A DNA stretch of 64,000 nucleotides from Vibrio hangzhouensis (lineage in GTDB: Bacteria > Pseudomonadota > Gammaproteobacteria > Enterobacterales > Vibrionaceae): assembly GCF_900107935.1 (NCBI RefSeq), contig NZ_FNVG01000001.1:1-64000 (forward strand), written 5' to 3'. The position numbers and the translations under genes are program-made. Positions within the stretch are counted from its first letter, which is position 1. Each line of letters opens with the position of its first letter. Under the pieces are notes generated by a model. It was not told the origin of the DNA, did not search any database, and worked only from the letters and a program-made list of their open reading frames with translations. Shown here in pieces: positions 63,443-64,000 of the stretch.

Positions 63443-63507
63443 TCAAGGTATGGTTGTTTTTATTTCAACGTATGGTTTCGTAAATTCAACGTTTAGTTGT
63501 TTTTACA
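63443..63507 (-). mobile_element. End of a Tn7-like transposon extending leftward (compact, right-end-like)
   Basis: Read on the minus strand from 63507 the sequence is TGT, four A, then ACAACTAAACGTTGA. Two more sites follow, AAACCATACGTTGA (63478-63465) and ACAACCATACCTTGA (63457-63443), about 21-22 bases apart. Three close sites in one orientation behind a TGT tip is the pattern of a Tn7-family right end, where TnsB binds. If it is real, the element runs left from here. Its other end was not found in the window. Confidence 0.6.
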
Positions 63508-63514
63508 AACGAAC

Positions 63515-63618
63515 TGTTGAAACAACCTTAAATTGATATTTATAATTCATTTATAATCAGAAGCTTACCAGAAAAACAACCATATGTTGATATCAGCAAA
63601 AACAACCATAAATTGATA
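63515..63618 (+). mobile_element. Left end of a Tn7-like (Tn6677-type) transposon extending rightward
   Basis: From 63515 the sequence is TGT-TGAA then three 17-bp sites of the form ACAACCwTAnrTTGATA: 63522-63538, 63576-63592 and 63602-63618. The long gap between sites 1 and 2 holds an IHF consensus. The tip, spacing, gap and site sequence resemble what I remember of the left end of the Vibrio cholerae CRISPR-associated transposon Tn6677, which also has an IHF site there. The element would continue beyond the right edge. No tns or cas gene is visible, so guidance by CRISPR is inference only. Confidence 0.78.
63555..63567 (+). promoter_or_regulatory. IHF consensus site inside the transposon end
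   Basis: AATCAGAAGCTTA fits the IHF consensus WATCAR-N4-TTR at every fixed position. It sits between TnsB-like sites 1 and 2, where bending would bring the sites together. Confidence 0.65.
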
Positions 63619-63874
63619 ATTTCGTGAATCAACGAATTTGGCCCCGCTCTAACGGTAAGAAAGTTACTTTCTATATCCTGATGAAAACACCTCGTTACTC
63701 CTCATTCGCAGCTCTTCACCCTTTGCTTAAACGCCATCGCTTTAGCAAGGTTTTGGACAAAAGCTTGTTACGTTTTCTCGGAGTTGGCTAGCTTTCGGAT
63801 AAGATTAGGTAGGGCAAAAGGAAAGACCCGCCCCCACCTTTCTTGTTGACAGCTTCGGCACGTACGAGGCAATG

Positions 63875-64000
63875 TTAACTTTGAGTTACTGGCTTAGCGT
63901 TTACTGAGCTCTGTGGTTGAGCTGGTTTCACGATTAAGCCAATACCAATCAGAAACAGCGTACAAGCCATGATTTGAGCTACGCTGAGCACTTCGTCATA
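63875..64000 (-). CDS. 3' end of a membrane-protein gene, probable transposon cargo (cut by window edge)
   Basis: The frame enters from the right edge and ends at TAA (63877-63875). The 41 visible residues read YDEVLSVAQIMACTLFLIGI, then GLIVKPAQPQ and a polar tail. One hydrophobic helix followed by a polar end recalls the last helix of a DMT/EamA-type permease, though other membrane families fit. It lies inside the presumed Tn7-like element, so it would be cargo. Confidence 0.45.
   Translation of the reverse strand, partial: YDEVLSVAQIMACTLFLIGIGLIVKPAQPQSSVNAKPVTQS

Noticed and set aside
63391..63618. CRISPR array
   Set aside because: The repeats differ from one another, switch orientation at the 7-bp junction, and have uneven spacing (21 to 54 bases). 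They fit transposase binding sites, not CRISPR repeats. No other array-like pattern was seen in the window.

Overview
This window looks like a Vibrio (Vibrionaceae) chromosome segment. The evidence is the set of recognisable genes: a YciH/DUF3319 pair, a Fur-boxed heme-type TonB receptor, OFA-family MFS, periplasmic fatty-acid cis/trans isomerase, TorS/TorT, MgsA, exported MsrAB and AroG. Gene calls come from reading the translations. No database was searched.

Layout. 0-1.7 kb is insertion-sequence debris (an IS3-family 3' end and a truncated ISNCY-type transposase). 1.9-8.3 kb holds yciH, a DUF3319-type protein, a tyrosine recombinase, ddl, a SPOR lipoprotein and the Pat/YfiQ acetyltransferase. 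8.3-16.6 kb carries a LysR regulator divergent from a Fur-boxed heme receptor, a Vibrio-type interspersed repeat, an OFA transporter and cti. 16.7-22.3 kb has a RES/Xre toxin-antitoxin pair, torS divergent from torT, and mgsA. 22.3-27 kb is a CUT1 sugar ABC importer whose ATPase gene is divergent from the binding-protein/permease operon. 27-39 kb is mixed housekeeping: hydrolase, a hybrid kinase with two receivers, OsmC, MsrAB, MscS channel, aroG with a TyrR box, a FAN1-like nuclease and a MaoC hydratase.

39.5-44.2 kb behaves like a small island. A complete tRNA-Ser(UGA) gene is followed by a broken GNAT gene, a TetR regulator with a palindromic operator candidate, a secreted beta-rich protein, an acyltransferase-3 membrane protein and a zinc-peptidase-like lipoprotein. 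It closes with a degenerate 25-bp copy of the tRNA 3' end. 44.5-55.2 kb is a complete [NiFe]-hydrogenase locus: hypABCDEF on the minus strand, divergent from a four-subunit group 3b-type (NAD(P)-coupled, sulfhydrogenase-like) enzyme plus its maturation protease. 55.6-57.4 kb is an HD-domain protein divergent from a GlxA-type AraC regulator. 58.2-63.3 kb is ppsA followed by a Ca2+-type P-ATPase.

The most unusual structure is at 63.44-63.62 kb. Two sets of three TnsB-like binding sites point away from each other across a 7-bp junction, each starting TGT + 4 nt + ACAAC. The right set has the spacing, a consensus IHF site and the general sequence I remember for the left end of the Vibrio CRISPR-associated transposon Tn6677. 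The left set is compact, as right ends are. I read this as two Tn7-like elements abutting head to tail, one starting here and running off the right edge of the window, the other extending left. No tns, tniQ or cas gene and no CRISPR array is inside the window, so whether either element is CRISPR-guided is unknown from this sequence.
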